The notes: generated from the sequence alone by a model not told the origin. A stretch of DNA of 60,398 nt from Rudaea sp. (GCA_025451955.1 JANWJJ010000098.1:1-60398); one strand, 5' to 3'; numbered from the stretch's first letter, positions 16,427-27,057 are shown. Numbers and translations: made by a program.

Positions 16427-18589
16427 ATGCACAAGACCCTGCTTGCCATCGCCATTGGCGCTGCCGTGTGCAGCGCCAGCCTTGCCCGTGCCGACAGCAC
16501 GATCACGGATTCGCCGCCGCCGGCCACGCCGGGCAGTGGAGCAAATCCTGCAGACAAAAATCCCGTAGACAATACGACGACCTTGAATTCCGTCGAGGTC
16601 AGCGCTGCGCTCGACAAGTCACGCAACCAGCTTGCACCAGACATTGGCGCCAGCGAGTACGTCATCAGCCGGCAGGCGATCGATCAATTGCCCTTGGGCG
16701 ATGCAACGCCACTCAATCAGGTGATCCTGCAAATTCCCGGCGTGGTGCAGGATTCGTTCGGCCAGCTTCATGTGCGTGGCGATCACGCCAATCTGCAATA
16801 CCGCATCAACGGCGTGATCATTCCGGAAAGCATCAGTGGCTTCGGCCAGACGATCGACACCCGCGTCATCGACAGTCTCAAATTTCTGACCGGCGCCCTG
16901 CCGGCGCAATACGGCTACCGCACGGCGGGCGTCGTCGATATCACGACGAAGACCGGGACTGAGGGAACCGGCGGCAGCGTCAGTCTGGATGGCGGATCGT
17001 TCGGGACGCTGAATCCGGGAGCAGAACTGTACGGCACGCAAGGCAAGTTCAGCTATTACCTGACGGGCAACTGGTCAGAAAGCGATATCGGCATCGAGAA
17101 TCCGACGTCGACCCGGAATGCGATCCATGATCATACCGACCAATTCAAGGGTTTCGGCTACTTGTCTTACCTGTTGAGCGATACCACGCGCGTCAGCTTC
17201 ATGTTCGGCGCCACGAACAATCGTTTCGAGATTCCCAACAATCCGAATCAGTCTCCGAACTTCATTCTCGCTGATGCGACTCCGGTCGATTCCATCGACC
17301 TCAACGAGCGTCAGCGTGAAGTCACCCGGTTCGGCGTGGCATCGTTGCAGGGAAAATTCGGTGCGAGCGACTACCAGTTTTCCGTCTTCCAGCGCTATAC
17401 CAGCACAAACTTTTTGCCAGATTTTTCGGGCGACCTGCAATTCAACGGCATTGCCGCGCAGGTGGGACGCTCCAGTCGCGAGAACGGGGCGCAACTGGAT
17501 ATTTCGACGTCATTGAACGATAGCCACACCCTGCGCTACGGGCTGTATGCGAGCAACGAGCAGGCGGCGAGCGGAAACGATGCCTTTGTATTTCCTGCCG
17601 ACGATAACGGCGCGCAGAGCAGCACGACGCCGATCAATATCCTCGACAACAGCCGTGTGACCGCCAGGGAATACAGCGCGTATCTGCAAGACGAATGGCA
17701 TCCCACCGACAAACTCACGATCAACTACGGACTGCGCGTCGACAAGGTCCAGGCGTATATCGCCGAAGGCCAGATCAGCCCGCGTCTCGGCGCGGTCTAT
17801 CAGCTCAGCGACAACACGACGCTGCATGCAAGCTATGCGCGGTATTTCACGCCGCCACCGACGGAACTGATCGCGCCTGGCGATCTGGCGCTGTTCGAAA
17901 ACACGACCGCAGCTACAGCGGTCATCCGGGACGATGCCGTGCGATCGCAGCGCGAGAATTATCTGGACGCCGGAATCTCGCAGAAGATCGGCCAGTCAAT
18001 AACGCTCGGACTGGACGGCTATTACCGCCGCTCGCGCAATCTGATCGATGAAGGGCAATTCGGAGCGGCGCTGGTATTTTCCCCTTTCAACTACGCACGC
18101 GGCCGCATTCACGGTGTCGAATTCACCGCCAATTACGATGCCGGCCCGATCGATGCGTACTTCAACCTCGCCTCCAGTCGCGCCTCCGGCAAGGACATCG
18201 TTTCCAGCCAATACTTCTTCGGCCAGGACGAACTCGACTATATCGCCAGCCACTATATTCATCTGGATCACGACCAGAAACTGGCATCGTCGGGCGGCGT
18301 CACCTACGCGCTCAACGAAACCACCAAGGTCGGCGCGGACTATCTCTACGGATCGGGGCTGCGCCACGACTTCGCCAACACGGCGGCATTACCGGCGTAT
18401 GTGCAGGTCAATCTCGCCCTGCAACACAGCTTCGATTTTGACAAAATCGGCAAGCTGCAGACACGCCTGGCGCTGATCAATGTATTCGATCACGTGTACG
18501 AATTGCGCGATGGCTCCGGAGTCGGCGTGGGCGCACCGCAGTTCGGGCCACGGCGAGGCATCTATCTGGGACTTACGAAATCGTTCTGA
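16427..18589 (+). CDS. TonB-dependent outer-membrane receptor, probably for zinc
   Basis: This 720-residue outer-membrane barrel imports a metal or metal complex using TonB energy. It has a signal peptide (LLAIAIGAAVCSASLARA), a plug domain (YVISRQAIDQLPLGDA, LNQVILQIPGVVQDSFGQLH, LPAQYGYRTAGVVDITTKTG) and a barrel ending in an aromatic residue (GIYLGLTKSF). The perfect Zur-like site upstream and a convergent zur gene 16 bp downstream point to zinc uptake under limitation, as for ZnuD-type receptors. The substrate is inferred from context only. Confidence 0.85.
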   Translation: MHKTLLAIAIGAAVCSASLARADSTITDSPPPATPGSGANPADKNPVDNTTTLNSVEVSAALDKSRNQLAPDIGASEYVISRQAIDQLPLGDATPLNQVILQIPGVVQDSFGQLHVRGDHANLQYRINGVIIPESISGFGQTIDTRVIDSLKFLTGALPAQYGYRTAGVVDITTKTGTEGTGGSVSLDGGSFGTLNPGAELYGTQGKFSYYLTGNWSESDIGIENPTSTRNAIHDHTDQFKGFGYLSYLLSDTTRVSFMFGATNNRFEIPNNPNQSPNFILADATPVDSIDLNERQREVTRFGVASLQGKFGASDYQFSVFQRYTSTNFLPDFSGDLQFNGIAAQVGRSSRENGAQLDISTSLNDSHTLRYGLYASNEQAASGNDAFVFPADDNGAQSSTTPINILDNSRVTAREYSAYLQDEWHPTDKLTINYGLRVDKVQAYIAEGQISPRLGAVYQLSDNTTLHASYARYFTPPPTELIAPGDLALFENTTAATAVIRDDAVRSQRENYLDAGISQKIGQSITLGLDGYYRRSRNLIDEGQFGAALVFSPFNYARGRIHGVEFTANYDAGPIDAYFNLASSRASGKDIVSSQYFFGQDELDYIASHYIHLDHDQKLASSGGVTYALNETTKVGADYLYGSGLRHDFANTAALPAYVQVNLALQHSFDFDKIGKLQTRLALINVFDHVYELRDGSGVGVGAPQFGPRRGIYLGLTKSF

Positions 18590-18605
18590 GCGATTTTGTT
18601 GCGCA

Positions 18606-19094
18606 TCAGGCCGCACCGCAGCGCTTGCACACGCCATGCACTTCGAGCGTCTGCGCGCGTGGACGGAAACCAAGTGTCTTGGCCTGGTCGTTGAGCATGT
18701 CGGCGACATGTTCGTCGCAGATTTCGATGGCCGATTCACAGACATCGCAGATCAGGAACGGCACCTGATGCACCACACTGGGATGATGGCAGCTCACGTA
18801 AGCATTGATTGATTGCAATTTGTGGATAAATCCATTTTCCAGGAGAAAATCCAGCGCACGATACACCGTCGGCGGCGCAGCATTACTCCGGTCGTCCTTG
18901 AGCCGATCGAGCAAATCGTAGGCTTTGATCGGTTTTTCCGAAGCGGCGATGAGTTCCAGTACTTGCGAGCGGATTTCGGTCAGCCGCAATCCGCGCAGTT
19001 CGCAGGCGGCAGTGACTTCGCGCACGAACGCCTTCGCGTTGTGCGCGTGATGGTGTGTTTGATGATGCGTTGCGTGAGCGGCTTTGGCGGACAT
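18606..19094 (-). CDS. zur: Zinc uptake regulator (Fur family)
   Basis: The 162-residue repressor has the Fur-family winged helix (LRLTEIRSQVLELIAAS; PPTVYRALDFLLENGFIHKL) and a dimerisation domain with two CxxC pairs (CDVC and CKRC) for structural zinc, plus a CHH cluster. ALDFLLENGFIHKL and the following SINAYVSC are more Zur-like than Fur-like. The chosen start gives an unusual His-rich leader (HATHHQTHHHAHN). It lies 31 bp after the zinc-ribbon gene and 16 bp from the receptor stop (convergent). Targets probably include the sites at 16.3-16.4 kb. Confidence 0.88.
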   Translation of the reverse strand: MSAKAAHATHHQTHHHAHNAKAFVREVTAACELRGLRLTEIRSQVLELIAASEKPIKAYDLLDRLKDDRSNAAPPTVYRALDFLLENGFIHKLQSINAYVSCHHPSVVHQVPFLICDVCESAIEICDEHVADMLNDQAKTLGFRPRAQTLEVHGVCKRCGAA

Positions 19095-19125
19095 GCTGGT
19101 CAGATTGCGGCGGTGAGGCGCCGCT

Positions 19126-19494
19126 TCAAGACTTTCCCGCACCGATAGTAGCACCGGTGGCCAGACTTGCTCCGCAATACCGGCAGTGCTTGTCGCCTGA
19201 GTCGACCACGCGCTTGCACCCAGAACACGCACGTTTCAGTTTGGCCACCGGCATGCACAGCGAGATGATCCAGCCGATCGGGCCAAAGGCCGCGCCGAGA
19301 ATGGCGTCGCGCACAATGGCTTTTTTATACTTTCCGATCAGCGCACCAACGGCCGCGCAAGCGATGGTGAAGACGATCGCCCAGAGCCACAATTTCGGAT
19401 CGGTCAGTGCGGCGGTGCATTGCTGCAACAGCGCGTTGGCTTGATCCGGATCGGTCGGATCAAGATTTGTCAGTGAGGAAAAATCGCAGGCCAT
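19126..19494 (-). CDS. Zinc-ribbon membrane protein, function unknown
   Basis: This 122-residue protein has two hydrophobic segments (LWLWAIVFTIACAAVGALIG, about 35-54; GAAFGPIGWIISLCMPV, about 66-82) followed by a C-terminal zinc ribbon with two CxxC knuckles (CSGCKRVVDSGDKHCRYCG). The function is not known. It starts 8 bp after the gltX stop and ends 31 bp before zur, so gltX, this gene and zur may share a transcript. Being joined to a zinc regulator may be meaningful or incidental. Confidence 0.75.
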   Translation of the reverse strand: MACDFSSLTNLDPTDPDQANALLQQCTAALTDPKLWLWAIVFTIACAAVGALIGKYKKAIVRDAILGAAFGPIGWIISLCMPVAKLKRACSGCKRVVDSGDKHCRYCGASLATGATIGAGKS

Positions 19495-19502
19495 TATGTC
19501 GA

Positions 19503-20906
19503 TCAGGAGCCGGCTTTCGCCAATGCGTCTTCAATACGTTTGAGCGCACATTCACGCCCAGCCAGATAGACCGTCTGGTCGATGGATGGCGACACTTGCG
19601 TACCGGTCATTGCCACGCGCAGCGGTTGCGCGACCTTGCCCATGCCCTCGCCGATCGCGGCGGCGGCAGCTTCGATCGCCTTGTGGATCGCATCCACCTT
19701 CCACTCCGGCACGATGGCAAGCTGTTCGTGCGCAGCAGTCAACGCGGCAGTCGCGGTCGGCGCCTTCAGATGCTTGGTCACCGCGGCATCGTCCCAATAC
19801 GTTACGGGTCCGTACCAGATCGCCGCCTTGTCCGCCATTTCCTTGAGCGTGCGCGCGCGATCGCGTAGCGCGACGACAACATCCGCGGGAGCAGGACCAT
19901 GCGCTGGATCGTAACCCTGCTGGCGCAATTGCCACTCCAGATGCGGTGCGATTTCGGCTGGATCGTCGTGCTTGAGGTAATGCTGGTTGAGCCAGGAAAG
20001 TTTTTCCAGATCAAAACGTGATGCGGCCTTGTTGACGTTGCTGACATCGAATAGCGTAATCATTTCCTTGCGTGAAAAAATTTCCTGATCGCCGTTGGAC
20101 CAGCCCAGACGCACTAGGTAATTGAGCAGCGCATGCGGCAAGAAGCCATCGTCGCGATACTGCATCACACTGACCGCGCCGTGACGCTTCGACAACTTTT
20201 GTCCGTCCGCACCGAGAATCATCGGCAGATGCGCGAACTCAGGAATCTCGGCGCCGAGTGCGTGATAAATATTGATCTGCCGCGGGGTATTGTTGACGTG
20301 ATCGTCGCCGCGAATGACCTCGCCGATCTTCATGTCGATATCGTCGACGACGACGGCAAAGTTGTAAGTCGGGAATCCGTCCGAACGCACCATTACCAGA
20401 TCGTCGAGTTCGTCGTTGCGCCACTCGATGCGGCCCTTGACCTTGTCTTGGAACACCACCGCGCCGGAGGTTGGGTTCCTGAAACGAATGACGCGATTCG
20501 GATCCTCACGCAACGGTTCGTTACGATCGCGATAAATGCCGGCGTAACGCGGTTTGACGCCCTGCTCCATTTGCCGCGCGCGCATCGCATCGAGTTCGCC
20601 CTTGCTCTCGTAGGCGTAATAGGCCTTGCCGGCCTTGACCAGTTCCTGAGCGACCTGCGCGTAGCGATCCATGCGCAGGGTCTGGTAATACGGGCCTTCG
20701 TCGTGATCCAGGCCAAGCCAATTCATGCCGTCGAGAATCGCCTTCACCGCCTCGTCGGTCGAGCGCTCACGATCGGTGTCTTCAACACGCAGGATGAATT
20801 CGCCACCGCGATGGCGCGATTCCAGCCAGCAATACAGCGCGGTGCGTGCGCCGCCAATGTGCAGGAAGCCGGTGGGACTGGGAGCGAAGCGGGTACGGAC
20901 GGTCAT
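19503..20906 (-). CDS. gltX: Glutamyl-tRNA synthetase
   Basis: GltX charges tRNA-Glu with glutamate. The 467-residue product has the class I motifs: HIGG within [19 protein letters not shown] at the N-terminus and KLSKRHG in place of [13 protein letters not shown] and the ordered anticodon-binding domain follow. The ATG at 20906 puts the signature at residue 5 onward; a longer frame to 21143 lies inside the divergent cpdB gene and is rejected. It is the first gene of a probable gltX-zinc ribbon-zur transcript. Confidence 0.96.
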   Translation of the reverse strand: MTVRTRFAPSPTGFLHIGGARTALYCWLESRHRGGEFILRVEDTDRERSTDEAVKAILDGMNWLGLDHDEGPYYQTLRMDRYAQVAQELVKAGKAYYAYESKGELDAMRARQMEQGVKPRYAGIYRDRNEPLREDPNRVIRFRNPTSGAVVFQDKVKGRIEWRNDELDDLVMVRSDGFPTYNFAVVVDDIDMKIGEVIRGDDHVNNTPRQINIYHALGAEIPEFAHLPMILGADGQKLSKRHGAVSVMQYRDDGFLPHALLNYLVRLGWSNGDQEIFSRKEMITLFDVSNVNKAASRFDLEKLSWLNQHYLKHDDPAEIAPHLEWQLRQQGYDPAHGPAPADVVVALRDRARTLKEMADKAAIWYGPVTYWDDAAVTKHLKAPTATAALTAAHEQLAIVPEWKVDAIHKAIEAAAAAIGEGMGKVAQPLRVAMTGTQVSPSIDQTVYLAGRECALKRIEDALAKAGS

Positions 20907-20988
20907 TGCAAATACGCAGTACAGTGATGGCCCGCAAGGGTAGCAGATGCGCGATAATCGTGGCGATTTCCGCCGCTTCGGTGACTGC

Positions 20989-23004
20989 ATGAATCCACGC
21001 AACTTCCGCATCATTTTCGCCGGCGCCGCTGCCGCACTGCTAGTCGCGGCCTGCGCCTCGATGAGGCCGGACGCGTCACACCCGCCCGCCGATGGCACGC
21101 GTGCGCAAATCGGCGTACTCGAAACGACCGATCTACATTCCAATGTGATGAGTTACGACTATTACAAGCTCGCGCCCGATCCCAATCTCGGTCTGGAACG
21201 TGCGGCGACGCTGATCCGCGATGCGCGCAAGGAATTTGCCAATACCCTGTTGTTCGACGACGGCGATACCATCCAGGGCACGGCGCTCGCGGATTATCAG
21301 GCGCTGGTCAAGGTGCCGGCCTGCGATCAGGAACTGGCGATCTACAAGGCGATGGATGCACTCGGCTACGACGCCGGCACCATCGGCAATCATGAATTCA
21401 ATTATGGTCTGAAATTTCTCAGCCAAGTCACCGGGACGCCGTTCGACGTCGCCGGCATTCCGGTCGAGCACTGTAAAGGTCCAAATTATCCGTTCGTGCT
21501 GTCGAACGTGTTCAGTGCAAAAACCGGCAAGCCGCTGTACGCGCCCTGGCGCATCCTCGCCCGCCGCATCCATGTGCGCACACCGGATGGCAGCGAACGC
21601 GAGGCGGTTATCCATATCGGTTTACTCGGTTTCACCCCACCGCCAATCATGGATTGGGACAAACGCAATCTCGAAGGCAAAGTGACGGTGATGGGCGTGG
21701 TCGAGGCTGCGCGCAAATACGTGCCCGAGCTGCGCAAGGCCGGCGCCGATATTGTCATCGCGATTGCCCACGGCGGCATCAATGTTTCGCCGTACACAGC
21801 TGACATGGAAAATGCCGGCTGGTATCTGGCCAAGGTGCCCGGCATCGACGCGATCCTGCTCGGCCATTCGCACGATATTTTCCCAAACCAGAACGACGCG
21901 AAATCCCGTTTTGCACATCTTCCCGATGTCGACAACACGCACGGCTTCGTGCACGACGTGCCGGCGGTGATGGGCGACTATTACGGCAAGGGCATCGGCT
22001 TGATCGATCTGGCCCTGGTTTATCGCGACGGCGGTTGGCGCGTGGATCGCGCGCTGACACATTCCGAAGTGCGGCTGGTGCGCAAGCCCGATGGCAGCCA
22101 TACCGCTGCCGATCCGGAAATCGCCCGACTCGTCGCCACCGAACACGCGGCCACCATCGCCTATGTCAGGACTCCGATTGGCACCAGCGATTTCGCCATG
22201 ACCAGTTATTTCACCGACGTCGGCGACGTCACGGCCCTGCAACCGATCAATCTGGCGCAACGCGATTATGTGCAAAAGTATATAAAGGCGAACTTGCCAA
22301 AATACGCAGATGTTCCGGTGCTGTCGGCCGCCGCACCGTTCAAGGGCGGCTTCGGCGGCGCCGACGACTACACCGATGTGCCCGCCGGACCGCTGGCGCT
22401 CAACAATGCGGCGGATTTATACCTGTATCCGAACACGCTGACCGCAGTGAAGACCACTGGCGCCGGCGTCACAGCCTGGCTGGAGAAATCCGCCAGCCGC
22501 TTCGACCGCATCGATCCGGCGAAAACCGCGCCGCAGGAACTTGTCAACCGACGTTTCCCGAGCTACAACTTCGACGTCATCCAAGGCGGCCTGAGTTACG
22601 CCATCGACGTGACCAAACCCCAGGGCGAACGTATCGGCAATCTGCGTTACGCCAACCGCCCCGTGCGCAGCGACGAGCCTTTCATCGTCGTGACCAACAA
22701 CTACCGCGCCAGCGGCGGCGGACGCTTCCCCGGGCTCGATGGCAAGAACATCGTGGTATCTGCTCCCGACGCAAACCGAGACGTGCTGATCGCTTACATC
22801 CGCGCTGCGCACGACATCACTCGCGCAAAATTCGGCAGCGACCGCAACTGGCATTTCGCCAAAGTAAAAACCGCCGGCCCGGTGATTTTCACCTCGGCCA
22901 CAGGCAAGCTCGACCTCGCCCGTGCGGACGGCCTGGACAATTTGACCTTGCAGAAAAACAACGGCGACGGGACGTCGGTTTACTCGATCGATTTGTCGCG
23001 TTGA
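20989..23004 (+). CDS. cpdB: 2',3'-cyclic-nucleotide 2'-phosphodiesterase/3'-nucleotidase, lipoprotein form
   Basis: CpdB-type enzymes hydrolyse 2',3'-cyclic nucleotides and 3'-nucleotides in the periplasm to salvage nucleosides and phosphate. The 671-residue protein shows the metallophosphatase motifs ([48 protein letters not shown]) and the 5'-nucleotidase C-terminal domain ([25 protein letters not shown]). Unlike soluble E. coli CpdB it has a lipobox (LLVAACAS, about Cys22), so it should be membrane-anchored. The ATG at 20989 gives this signal. It is divergent from gltX with 82 bp between starts. Confidence 0.9.
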   Translation: MNPRNFRIIFAGAAAALLVAACASMRPDASHPPADGTRAQIGVLETTDLHSNVMSYDYYKLAPDPNLGLERAATLIRDARKEFANTLLFDDGDTIQGTALADYQALVKVPACDQELAIYKAMDALGYDAGTIGNHEFNYGLKFLSQVTGTPFDVAGIPVEHCKGPNYPFVLSNVFSAKTGKPLYAPWRILARRIHVRTPDGSEREAVIHIGLLGFTPPPIMDWDKRNLEGKVTVMGVVEAARKYVPELRKAGADIVIAIAHGGINVSPYTADMENAGWYLAKVPGIDAILLGHSHDIFPNQNDAKSRFAHLPDVDNTHGFVHDVPAVMGDYYGKGIGLIDLALVYRDGGWRVDRALTHSEVRLVRKPDGSHTAADPEIARLVATEHAATIAYVRTPIGTSDFAMTSYFTDVGDVTALQPINLAQRDYVQKYIKANLPKYADVPVLSAAAPFKGGFGGADDYTDVPAGPLALNNAADLYLYPNTLTAVKTTGAGVTAWLEKSASRFDRIDPAKTAPQELVNRRFPSYNFDVIQGGLSYAIDVTKPQGERIGNLRYANRPVRSDEPFIVVTNNYRASGGGRFPGLDGKNIVVSAPDANRDVLIAYIRAAHDITRAKFGSDRNWHFAKVKTAGPVIFTSATGKLDLARADGLDNLTLQKNNGDGTSVYSIDLSR

Positions 23005-23047
23005 TCTGTGCTGGTTAATCTGGGCTGGTCAATTCGCGGTGCGTAAC

Positions 23048-23066
23048 GCGCGGCGATGCGCCGCGC
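23048..23066. terminator. GC-rich hairpin between cpdB and clpX
   Basis: GCGCGGCG-ATG-CGCCGCGC forms an 8-bp perfect stem between the convergent cpdB and clpX stops. There is no T run, so a rho-independent role is possible but weak. Confidence 0.45.
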
Positions 23067-23072
23067 GCCGGA

Positions 23073-24347
23073 TTATTCCGAAACCGCGCGTGATTGCATG
23101 CCGCGATAAATCAGATACGGCTCGGCCTGACCGTTGATCACCGCATCGTCCACCACGACCTTGCTGACGTGCTCGAGCGATGGCAGTTCATACATGGTGT
23201 CGAGCAGCACCTGTTCGAGGATGGTGCGCAAGCCGCGAGCGCCGGTCTTGCGCTTGAGTGCCTTGCGCGCAACCGCACCAAGCGCCTCGTTGCGAAATTC
23301 GAGTTCGGCGCCTTCCATCTCGAACATGCGCTTGAACTGTTTGACAATGGCGTTTTTCGGCTCGGTGAGAATCTTGACCAGCGCCGACTCGTCGAGTTCT
23401 TCGAGCGTCGCCACCACCGGCAATCGTCCGACGAATTCCGGAATCAAGCCGAACTTGACCAGATCCTCAGGTTCGACATCGGCAAGCACCTTGCCGACAT
23501 TCGTGTGCTTGGACTTGCTGCGGATTTCCGCTGAAAAGCCAATCCCGGTGGATTCGGAACGCTGCTGGATAACTTTCTCCAGTCCTGAGAATGCGCCGCC
23601 GCAGATGAAAAGTATATTTTTTGTATCGACCTGCAGGAATTCCTGCTGCGGATGCTTGCGCCCGCCCTGCGGCGGCACCGAGGCGATCGTGCCTTCGATC
23701 AGCTTGAGCAGCGCCTGCTGCACGCCTTCGCCGGATACGTCACGCGTGATCGACGGGTTCTCGCTCTTGCGCGAAATCTTGTCGATTTCATCGATGTAGA
23801 CAATGCCCGTCTGCGCCTTCTCGACATCGTAATCGCATTTCTGCAGCAGCTTCTGGATGATGTTCTCGACATCTTCACCGACGTAGCCGGCTTCGGTCAG
23901 CGTGGTCGCATCGGCAATCGTGAACGGCACATTGAGCAGACGGGCCAGAGTTTCAGCGAGCAAGGTCTTGCCGGAACCGGTCGGCCCGATCAACAGGATA
24001 TTGGATTTGGCCAGTTCGACTTCGTCTTGGCGCTGGCGCGATTCCAGGCGCTTGTAATGATTGTAGACCGCTACGGCCAAGGTCTTCTTGGCGCGGTTCT
24101 GCCCGATCACGTACTGATCGAGCACATCCATGATCTCTTTCGGCTTGGGCAGATGATTGCGCGCGCCAGCCGCCTTCTCCTCGAGTTCTTCGCGGATGAT
24201 GTCGTTGCACAACTCGACGCATTCGTCGCAAATGAACACGCTGGGGCCAGCGATCAGTTTGCGCACCTCGTGCTGGCTCTTGCCGCAGAACGAGCAATAC
24301 AGAATCTTGGTGCTGTCGCCTGCTCGGCTTTGCCGGTCGTCGCTCAT
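23073..24347 (-). CDS. clpX: ATP-dependent Clp protease ATP-binding subunit ClpX
   Basis: ClpX is the AAA+ unfoldase that feeds tagged proteins to ClpP. The 424-residue protein has the N-terminal zinc-binding domain (CSFCGK and CDEC), Walker A (GPTGSGKT), Walker B ([10 protein letters not shown]) and the ClpP-contact region of the family. The ATG at 24347 begins [10 protein letters not shown] and gives the usual length. It is downstream of clpP with a 112-bp gap. The lon gene, which often follows clpX, is absent; the neighbour is convergent cpdB. Confidence 0.97.
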   Translation of the reverse strand: MSDDRQSRAGDSTKILYCSFCGKSQHEVRKLIAGPSVFICDECVELCNDIIREELEEKAAGARNHLPKPKEIMDVLDQYVIGQNRAKKTLAVAVYNHYKRLESRQRQDEVELAKSNILLIGPTGSGKTLLAETLARLLNVPFTIADATTLTEAGYVGEDVENIIQKLLQKCDYDVEKAQTGIVYIDEIDKISRKSENPSITRDVSGEGVQQALLKLIEGTIASVPPQGGRKHPQQEFLQVDTKNILFICGGAFSGLEKVIQQRSESTGIGFSAEIRSKSKHTNVGKVLADVEPEDLVKFGLIPEFVGRLPVVATLEELDESALVKILTEPKNAIVKQFKRMFEMEGAELEFRNEALGAVARKALKRKTGARGLRTILEQVLLDTMYELPSLEHVSKVVVDDAVINGQAEPYLIYRGMQSRAVSE

Positions 24348-24459
24348 GCCGAACCCCGGTTTCTCGGTAAAGTCATATGGGTCAACAGAATAGCACACAG
24401 CCACCGAAAACCGGCGCAATCGGCCAGGCTAGGCGGGGATGGGTGGCAGAACCAGCGGG

Positions 24460-25089
24460 TCAGGCGGTCTTGACGGTCTCGCCCGGGCGCTTTTCGAGCA
24501 CCGCGTCGACCAGTCCGTAGGCCTTGGCATCGTCCGCGCTCATGAAATTGTCGCGGTCGGCATCGTGTTCGATCTGGTCGACAGTCTTGCCGGCGTGGCG
24601 AGCCATCATTTCGTTCAAGCGGGCCTTGATCGCCAGGATTTCCTTGGCATGGATCGCGATGTCCGAGGCCTGCCCGGAGAATCCGGCCGAAGGCTGATGG
24701 ATCATCACACGTGAGTTCGGCAATGCATAACGCTTGCCCTTGGCGCCTGCCGTGAGCAGAAAAGCACCCATGCTGGCGGCCTGACCGACACAGATGGTGC
24801 TGACGTCCGGCTTGATGAACTGCATGGTGTCGTAGATCGCCAAGCCCGCGGTGACCGAGCCGCCCGGCGAATTGATGTATAGGTTGATGTCCTTGTCCGG
24901 ATTTTCCGACTCGAGGAACAGCAATTGCGCGACGATCACGTTGGCCATGTAGTCGTCGACTGGACCGACCAGAAACACGACGCGCTCCTTCAACAGGCGC
25001 GAATAGATGTCGTAGGCGCGCTCACCGCGCGAGGTCTGTTCGACCACCATCGGCACCAGATTCAACCCGCGGATCGGTTCGTGACTCAT
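24460..25089 (-). CDS. clpP: ATP-dependent Clp protease proteolytic subunit
   Basis: ClpP forms the serine protease chamber used by ClpX. The catalytic serine is in GQAASMGAF, the histidine in VMIHQPSAG and the aspartate in [10 protein letters not shown]. The 209-residue length matches the family. A GGAGAAAG ribosome site precedes the ATG. It is 25 bp downstream of tig, forming the conserved tig-clpP-clpX order. Confidence 0.97.
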   Translation of the reverse strand: MSHEPIRGLNLVPMVVEQTSRGERAYDIYSRLLKERVVFLVGPVDDYMANVIVAQLLFLESENPDKDINLYINSPGGSVTAGLAIYDTMQFIKPDVSTICVGQAASMGAFLLTAGAKGKRYALPNSRVMIHQPSAGFSGQASDIAIHAKEILAIKARLNEMMARHAGKTVDQIEHDADRDNFMSADDAKAYGLVDAVLEKRPGETVKTA

Positions 25090-25114
25090 TCGTCTTTCTC
25101 CAAATTTCCGGCAC

Positions 25115-26410
25115 TCAGGCCGGGCGCATCGCTTCGCTGAAGCTCAAGGGCTGCTCAGTGACCTGCGCATGCACCGCGACCCATTCCGCCACTTGATCTT
25201 CCAGCACACGGTTGTGCAGGCTGTTCATGAGTTGGGGGTCGCGCTGGTAAAGTTCAACTACACGTTCCGGTTCTTCATAGGTCGATGCGATTGTTGCGAG
25301 CGTTTCGGCTACGCGGCGGCTATCCGGGCGGATATCGTTCTGGCGTGCCAGTTCGCCGATCAACATGCCGGCGATGACACGCCGCCGGGCCATGTCGGTA
25401 TACGCCAGCGGGCCAGCGGTGTAAGCCTGCCCCTGCTGCTCGGCTTGCGCCTGCGCTTGCTGATTCAGCGCCCGCGCTTCGTTCTCGATCATGCCGTTGG
25501 GCACCTCGATATCCGGATACGCGTCGGCGAGTTTCTGCACGACTTCGTTCTTCAGTCGCAGCGCCAGCATGCCCTTGAGCTCGCGCTCGAGGTTTGCACG
25601 CACATCGCCGCGAAACTTGTCCATGTTGCCCTCGGCTATGCCGAAACTGGCAATGAATGCCGCGTCGATCTCGGGCAGTTTTGCTTCCTGCACACGGATG
25701 ATCTTGAGCGCGACATTCGCCGGTTTGCCGGCGAGTTCGGCAACGCGGAAATCCGCGGGGAAGGTCACGTCGACGTCAAACTCGGCCCCGGCGGCATGGC
25801 CCACAAGCTTGTCTTCCAGTTCCTTCGACATCGCGGCGGAACCGAGAATCGTGCCAACGCGGTCGCGTCCCTGGGCGGGATGAGTGACGTCTTCGGCCTG
25901 CGCGGCATACTCGAACAACACCATATCCGCGGCTTGTGCGGCACGCTCGACCGGCACCCAGGAGCGCCGTTGCTGACGCAACGTGTCGATCATCGCATCC
26001 ACGTCGGAATCGGCGACGCTTGCGGCAGGCTTGTTGACCACCAAGGTGCCGACGTCGAGCTTGCCCAACTCCGGAAGCACTTCAAAGGTGGCGGTATATT
26101 CAATTTCGCCGTTGACCGGTGTGCCGGTCGTCGAAATCGCGGGCGACACGGCCGGACGCAATTTCTGCTCGTCGACGGCCTGCTGGAAGCTGGTGCGAAC
26201 GAGTTCGGACATTGCTTCGCCGCGGATCTGCGCGCCGTAGCGTTGCTCGATCACCTTGACCGGAATCTTGCCGGGACGGAAACCCTTCAGGCGCACGCTG
26301 CGGCCGGCTTCGGCCAGGCGCGACTTGACTTGGGTTTCGTAGGCGTCAGCAGGAATGCGTACCGTCAACTTGCGTTCGAGTTTGCCCACGTTTTCAACCG
26401 AGACTTGCAT
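25115..26410 (-). CDS. tig: Trigger factor
   Basis: Trigger factor is the ribosome-bound chaperone and prolyl isomerase. The 431-residue protein begins [20 protein letters not shown], with the ribosome-docking signature [17 protein letters not shown] at about residues 43-60, then a PPIase domain ([10 protein letters not shown] through [12 protein letters not shown]) and the C-terminal substrate-binding arms. An AGGAG site precedes the start. It is first of tig-clpP-clpX and follows the tRNA cluster on the same strand. Confidence 0.96.
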   Translation of the reverse strand: MQVSVENVGKLERKLTVRIPADAYETQVKSRLAEAGRSVRLKGFRPGKIPVKVIEQRYGAQIRGEAMSELVRTSFQQAVDEQKLRPAVSPAISTTGTPVNGEIEYTATFEVLPELGKLDVGTLVVNKPAASVADSDVDAMIDTLRQQRRSWVPVERAAQAADMVLFEYAAQAEDVTHPAQGRDRVGTILGSAAMSKELEDKLVGHAAGAEFDVDVTFPADFRVAELAGKPANVALKIIRVQEAKLPEIDAAFIASFGIAEGNMDKFRGDVRANLERELKGMLALRLKNEVVQKLADAYPDIEVPNGMIENEARALNQQAQAQAEQQGQAYTAGPLAYTDMARRRVIAGMLIGELARQNDIRPDSRRVAETLATIASTYEEPERVVELYQRDPQLMNSLHNRVLEDQVAEWVAVHAQVTEQPLSFSEAMRPA

Positions 26411-26483
26411 GCTTGCTCCTCAGAATCTTCGTTCCGGCGCCGTCGTTACGTTGCGCCATTTTATACAATGTATGCTACTGCGA

Positions 26484-26568
26484 TGGTGCGAAAGGAGAGA
26501 CTCGAACTCTCACGGGTCGCCCCGCCAGGACCTAAACCTGGTGCGTCTACCAGTTCCGCCACTTTCGC
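26484..26568 (-). tRNA. tRNA-Leu (anticodon UAG)
   Basis: The minus strand reads GCGAAAGTGGCGGAACTGG at the 5' end with a matching acceptor CTTTCGC, discriminator A and encoded CCA. The anticodon loop TTTAGGT sits between CCAGG and CCTGG. It has a short variable arm for a class II tRNA as read by eye. It is the last tRNA before tig. Confidence 0.93.
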
Positions 26569-26656
26569 TTGATCCAACCATTACCGCGTCGTGCGACATC
26601 CGGCGGCGCTGTTGTGCGCGCCTGGTACCGCCGCTTGTACGCGGCCGGAAAGAAAG

Positions 26657-26732
26657 TGGTGGGCCGTGTAGGAGTCGAACCTACGACCAAGAGATTAAGA
26701 GTCTCCTGCTCTACCAACTGAGCTAACGGCCC
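26657..26732 (-). tRNA. tRNA-Lys (anticodon CUU)
   Basis: The 76-nt gene has acceptor GGGCCGT/ACGGCCC, discriminator A and encoded CCA. The anticodon loop is CTCTTAA between GGAGA and TCTCT. CTT here decodes AAG; a UUU-anticodon tRNA-Lys is not in the window. Confidence 0.93.
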
Positions 26733-26808
26733 ACTATAGATTTTTTCTTGATTTTTCCTGCATTTTCCGGCGCGCGCCGCACCGGAACGTATTCAACCTC
26801 GGCAAAAG

Positions 26809-26886
26809 TGGGGTGGACGATGGGATTCGAACCCACGACAACCGGAATCACAATCCGGTACTCTAACCAACTGAGCTACGCCCACC
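26809..26886 (-). tRNA. tRNA-His (anticodon GUG)
   Basis: The anticodon loop TTGTGAT lies in the stem CCGGA/TCCGG. The acceptor stem has eight pairs, including the encoded extra G at -1 (26886) pairing with C73 (26812), as expected for tRNA-His. CCA is encoded. Confidence 0.93.
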
Positions 26887-26914
26887 ATTGTCTCACGTAC
26901 TACAGCCGCTATTC

Positions 26915-26991
26915 TGGCACGCCCGACAGGACTCGAACCTGCAACCGTCGGCTTAGAAGGCCGATGCTCTATCCAGTTGAGCTACGGGCGC
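26915..26991 (-). tRNA. tRNA-Arg (anticodon UCU)
   Basis: The anticodon loop CTTCTAA is in the stem TCGGC/GCCGA. The acceptor is GCGCCCG with CGGGCGT, giving a G1-U72 wobble rather than the usual G-C end pair; discriminator G and CCA are encoded. The rest of the cloverleaf is normal. Confidence 0.92.
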
Positions 26992-27057
26992 GTGAGTTCA
27001 AGTCTAACGCACCGATCCACGCATGGATCAGCTCCCGTCGGCATCGCACCATCAATT

